Assembly: GCA_937901285.1 (NCBI GenBank)
Contig: CALCHI010000435.1
Span: 1-9,513 of the forward strand
Direction: 5' to 3'
DNA length: 9,513 nt
Origin: UBA8437 sp003445035
GTDB taxonomy: Bacteria > Planctomycetota > Planctomycetia > Planctomycetales > Planctomycetaceae
Positions 6,687-9,513 of this stretch are shown here, piece by piece. A model generated the notes under the pieces. It was not told where the DNA came from, made no database searches, and was given only the letters and a program-made list of their open reading frames with translations. The position numbers and the translations under genes are program-made. The first letter of the stretch is position 1, and the number at the start of each line of letters is the position of its first letter.

Positions 6687-7676
6687 ATGCCTCCAGATGA
6701 CCCCACGAGCCTGAAGCCAACCGATCCGGTTCCAGCCGATGTCGTCCCGGTCGTCTCGATCGAGAATCTGCACGTCCACTACGGTGCGATCCATGCCGTA
6801 CGTGGGATTTCGATCGAGATCCCTCCCGGGGAAGTCTACGGATTCATCGGCCCCAACGGAGCGGGCAAGAGCACCACGATCAAGGTGCTGGCAACGTTGA
6901 TCGGACATTTCACCGGCACGGCCAAGATCAACGGCATCGACGTTGCCCGGCGTCCGCAGGAGGTCCGTGAACAGATCGGCTACATGCCCGATTTCTTTGG
7001 TGTCTACGAAGACCTGAACGTCCGTGAGTACCTGCATTTTTTTGCCGCCGCCTATCGAATCCCCCGCAAGCAACGCAAGACGGTCATCGACGATGTCCTC
7101 GAACTCACCGACCTGACACACAAGATCGGCGACCAGGTCGATTCGCTCTCGCGGGGGATGAAGCAACGCCTGGCACTGGCCCGCGTGCTGCTGCACGACC
7201 CACAGTTGTTGCTCCTCGACGAACCGGCAAGTGGGCTGGATCCGCGGGCCCGCATCGAGGTTCGCGAACTGCTGAAGGCCCTCACCGAGATGGGCAAGAC
7301 CATCCTGATCTCAAGCCACATCCTCCACGAACTGGCCCACCTCTGTACTCGAATCGGGATCATCGAGACCGGAGAAATGGTTGCCCAGGGTTCACTCCAG
7401 GAGATCTATCGACAGTTGCAACTGATGCGAATTGTCCACGTGCAGTTGACCGGCTCCGATGACGGGGTGGTCGACCAGATTCGCAAGATCAAGGGCGTGG
7501 CGGACGTCGAACAGCATGTCGACCGGCTGGCGATCCAGCTTCTCGAGGACCATGCGGCTGTCGAAGACCTGCACGAGGCGCTGGTGAACCTGGGGGTGAA
7601 GATCCACATGTTCCAGCCGGAAGCAATGGACATGGAGACAGCCTTCATGAAGCTGACCGAGGGCAAAACCGCATGA
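6687..7676 (+). CDS. ABC transporter ATP-binding protein (ABC-2 / CcmA type)
   Basis: The 329-residue nucleotide-binding subunit of an ABC-2 exporter. Motifs in order are an A-loop aromatic Y32, Walker A GPNGAGKS (55-62), a Q-loop position in IGYMPD (97-102), signature LSRGMKQR (154-161), Walker B LLLLDEP (174-180), D-loop SGLD (182-185) and switch histidine H211 in SSHI. Two points are unusual: the Q-loop glutamine is replaced by D102, and the signature is LSRGM instead of LSGGQ. Walker residues and H211 are intact, so ATP hydrolysis is expected. There is a 22-residue polar N-terminal extension and a roughly 80-residue C-terminal regulatory-type domain typical of CcmA-like ATPases. The start lies 3 bases after the previous stop, and the end overlaps the permease start (ATGA, 7673-7676). 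It should pair with that permease at the inner membrane. Substrate unknown. Confidence 0.95.
   Translation: MPPDDPTSLKPTDPVPADVVPVVSIENLHVHYGAIHAVRGISIEIPPGEVYGFIGPNGAGKSTTIKVLATLIGHFTGTAKINGIDVARRPQEVREQIGYMPDFFGVYEDLNVREYLHFFAAAYRIPRKQRKTVIDDVLELTDLTHKIGDQVDSLSRGMKQRLALARVLLHDPQLLLLDEPASGLDPRARIEVRELLKALTEMGKTILISSHILHELAHLCTRIGIIETGEMVAQGSLQEIYRQLQLMRIVHVQLTGSDDGVVDQIRKIKGVADVEQHVDRLAIQLLEDHAAVEDLHEALVNLGVKIHMFQPEAMDMETAFMKLTEGKTA
7659..7663 (+). promoter_or_regulatory. Probable ribosome binding site of the ABC-2 permease gene
   Basis: GAGGG lies nine bases before ATG 7673, inside the last codons of the ATPase gene. It supports the start that overlaps the ATPase stop. Confidence 0.45.
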
Positions 7677-9478
7677 TCCGTCGATGGCCTCAGTTGGGCC
7701 TGCCCCTGCTGACCAAGGAACTGATCGAACAGGCGGCGCAGCGACGGACCTATTTCGTCCGCCTGCTTTACGCGTCGTTGTTGTTCCTGCTGGCCTACCT
7801 GGAGTTCGAACGAATCCTCGCCGCCAGCGGTTCGAACACGCTCGCGATGCTCGGCAAGGGCACCGACATGTTCCACCAGGTCATCAATCTCCAGTTCCTT
7901 GGCATCCTGCTGTTTTTGCCCTCGCTCGCCTGTGGCGCCATCACCGCGGAAAAGGAACGCGACTCGCTAACAATGCTGCTGGTGACGCGGCTGGGCCCTT
8001 TCACCATCCTGTTCGAGAAACTTCTCGGACGGTTGGTTCCGATGTTCACCTTCCTGCTGCTCTCGCTTCCGCTGCTGGCCTTCGCGTATTCGCTGGGAGG
8101 TGTCTCAACGCTCGAGTTGGTCAGCGGCATCGTGATGCTGACCATGATCTGCATCTACATCGGGTCACTGGCGGTGATGTGTTCCAGTTGGTGCGGTTCC
8201 ACGGTCTCGGCGTTCGTCAGCACATACGCCATCGGGCTGCTCAGCTACCCGTTCCTGGTCCTGGGAAGCATGTTGCTGGATGCCCGGTTCAACACGCTGG
8301 CGACCGGGTCTTTCTATTACGCTGTCGCACCGATCGAGTTGACCACTGACAGCCTCGGAAAGCTGTGGGTGCAAGTCACCGTGCTCGGTGTCCCCTGCCT
8401 GCTCTTCATCGTGCTCGGACGTCTGTTCCTGGTCCGGCGTGCTCATGTCATCCGTCGCAACCTCGTGCTGACACTCTTTCGGCGACTCGATCACTTTTTC
8501 TTCTGGCTCAACGAATTCACCACCGGTGGTGTGGTCCTGGTCCGCGACGACGTGCAACTACCCGACGATCAGCCGATCACGTGGAGAGAAACCCAGAAAA
8601 AGACACTCGGCACCACCCGTTACCTGATCCGAGTGCTGGTCTCGATTGAAACCCCCCTGTTTTTGGTCCTGGCCGCCGTCGCCGGAATGGCCTACCAGGC
8701 TCGGCTGGGGGTCGCTGCCGAGGCCCTGTACGTGGTGTGGGCACTCGCGGTGCTGTTGATAGCCGTCCAGGCCACCAGCCTGGTCACCGGTGAACGATCC
8801 CACCAGACCATCGACCTGCTGCTGGCCTCACCGATGACCAGCCGCGAGATCATCCTGCAGAAACACTACAGCGTCCGCCGGTTGATGTACGTGCTCGGAG
8901 TGCCGCTGGGGACGATCTTCCTGTTCGAGAGCTGGTTCGCCAATGGCACACCAGGCCTGGAGGATGGACCGACGGCGGTACTCACCGTTCCACTGGCGGC
9001 ACTCGCATCGACCTTCTTCCACTTCGACTACATCCTCTGCTCGGTCCTGTCGGTGCTCGTCTACCTCCCGCTGTGCAGTTGGATCGCACTGTTGATCGGC
9101 ATCAAGTCACGTTCCCAGGCACGGGCCCTGCTGGTGACACTGCTCCTGCTGGTCGGCTGGGCGTTCCTGCCGGTGCTGGTGTTCGTCAACGACCAGCCGG
9201 AGACCATCGTCGAATCACTGCTCAGCCGTCCTCCGGTAGCCGTGGCGGCCTGTCTCTGCTCGCCGTCGGTGATCATCCTGATCAACGAGACCGACGGACT
9301 CAACAACGTCATGGGAACCAACGACCACCTGGCATTCACCTTGATCAACTTCGCCGTCTATGGACTGGGCTGGTGGGGGCTCCGACGCTGGTGCCTGGCC
9401 CACTCCAATCAACTGCTGGGACGCATCGCCGACGACGATTCCGACTTGGGATCCCAGCCAGCCGGAGACGTTTTGTGA
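7673..9478 (+). CDS. Double-length ABC-2 permease (internally duplicated)
   Basis: A 601-residue polytopic membrane protein with about twelve predicted helices by eye, at roughly 29-45, 73-90, 119-140, 146-170, 178-200 and 232-254 in the first half, and 321-341, 349-371, 402-421, 434-477, 484-505 and 555-571 in the second. The two halves look homologous. LPLLTKELIEQAAQRRTYFVR (10-30) parallels QPITWRETQKKTLGTTRYLIR (300-320). The coupling motif TAEKERDSLTMLLVTRLGPF (91-110) parallels TGERSHQTIDLLLASPMTSR (372-391). The ABC-2 motif 'T.E(R/K)...T(L/I)..LL.(T/S)' is thus present twice, once per half, so one polypeptide can supply a complete transmembrane pair for a homodimeric ATPase. The ATG overlaps the ATPase stop and has GAGGG nine bases upstream. 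The tail is acidic and disordered (RIADDDSD). It is the exporter partner of the preceding ATPase; substrate not evident. Confidence 0.93.
   Translation: MIRRWPQLGLPLLTKELIEQAAQRRTYFVRLLYASLLFLLAYLEFERILAASGSNTLAMLGKGTDMFHQVINLQFLGILLFLPSLACGAITAEKERDSLTMLLVTRLGPFTILFEKLLGRLVPMFTFLLLSLPLLAFAYSLGGVSTLELVSGIVMLTMICIYIGSLAVMCSSWCGSTVSAFVSTYAIGLLSYPFLVLGSMLLDARFNTLATGSFYYAVAPIELTTDSLGKLWVQVTVLGVPCLLFIVLGRLFLVRRAHVIRRNLVLTLFRRLDHFFFWLNEFTTGGVVLVRDDVQLPDDQPITWRETQKKTLGTTRYLIRVLVSIETPLFLVLAAVAGMAYQARLGVAAEALYVVWALAVLLIAVQATSLVTGERSHQTIDLLLASPMTSREIILQKHYSVRRLMYVLGVPLGTIFLFESWFANGTPGLEDGPTAVLTVPLAALASTFFHFDYILCSVLSVLVYLPLCSWIALLIGIKSRSQARALLVTLLLLVGWAFLPVLVFVNDQPETIVESLLSRPPVAVAACLCSPSVIILINETDGLNNVMGTNDHLAFTLINFAVYGLGWWGLRRWCLAHSNQLLGRIADDDSDLGSQPAGDVL
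9464..9467 (+). promoter_or_regulatory. Probable ribosome binding site of the last, partial gene
   Basis: GGAG lies seven bases before GTG 9475, inside the last codons of the permease gene. It is the main support for calling a new gene at that GTG. Confidence 0.45.
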
Positions 9479-9513
9479 GCCGTCGTGAGACCATTCTCTC
9501 AACAACACGGGTG
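9475..9513 (+). CDS. Start of a further operon gene (3' partial)
   Basis: A GTG at 9475 overlaps the permease stop in a GTGA arrangement and opens a frame (M/V-SRRETILSTTRV) that stays open to the window end. A GGAG sits at 9464-9467, seven bases upstream, which is good spacing for a ribosome binding site. Two other junctions in this operon use the same four-base overlap. Only 13 codons are visible, so no function can be given, and the true start could lie beyond the window. Confidence 0.5.
   Translation, partial: MSRRETILSTTRV

Noticed and set aside
7037..7043. Seven-T run in the ABC ATPase gene as a possible terminator or slippage site
   Set aside because: No hairpin precedes it, it encodes the ordinary residues H-F-F, and seven bases is a weak slippage tract.

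Overview
The window is a GC-rich, gene-dense stretch with every convincing gene on the + strand. The gene content suggests a planctomycete (phylum Planctomycetota). It holds a MoxR-type AAA+ ATPase, a DUF58 protein, a BatA/VWA membrane protein with a glutamine-amidotransferase-like middle region, another large signal-peptide membrane protein, and an ABC-2 exporter made of one ATPase and a double-length permease. This set in this order is familiar from that phylum. The assignment rests on gene content and protein style only; there is no rRNA or other marker here.

Layout. Positions 1-347 are the 3' end of a gene that starts upstream, probably the tail of another membrane protein. After a 42-base gap come moxR (390-1490), the DUF58 gene (1526-2431), the BatA/VWA gene (2428-4371), the signal-peptide membrane protein (4383-6683), the ABC ATPase (6687-7676) and the ABC-2 permease (7673-9478). 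A further gene probably starts with GTG at 9475 and runs off the end. Gaps are 42, 35, -4, 11, 3, -4 and -4 bases, so this looks like one polycistronic unit. I see no terminator, no RNA gene, no mobile element, no CRISPR array and no gap over 300 bases.

How the genes may work together. MoxR ATPases generally act with VWA proteins as chaperone-like remodelling machines. DUF58 is a cytosolic VWA-like partner, and the BatA/VWA protein is its membrane-anchored counterpart. In the Bacteroides aerotolerance (Bat) operon the next genes are batB-batE. Here their place is taken by a periplasmic GATase-like protein and an ABC-2 exporter. The natural inference is an envelope machine in which MoxR/VWA components assemble, gate or service the exporter. 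The substrate and process are not visible from sequence. The most notable points are this architecture, the adjacent GATase-like modules, the internally duplicated permease, the non-canonical Q-loop of the ATPase, and two nine-G tracts bracketing the VWA metal-site codons.
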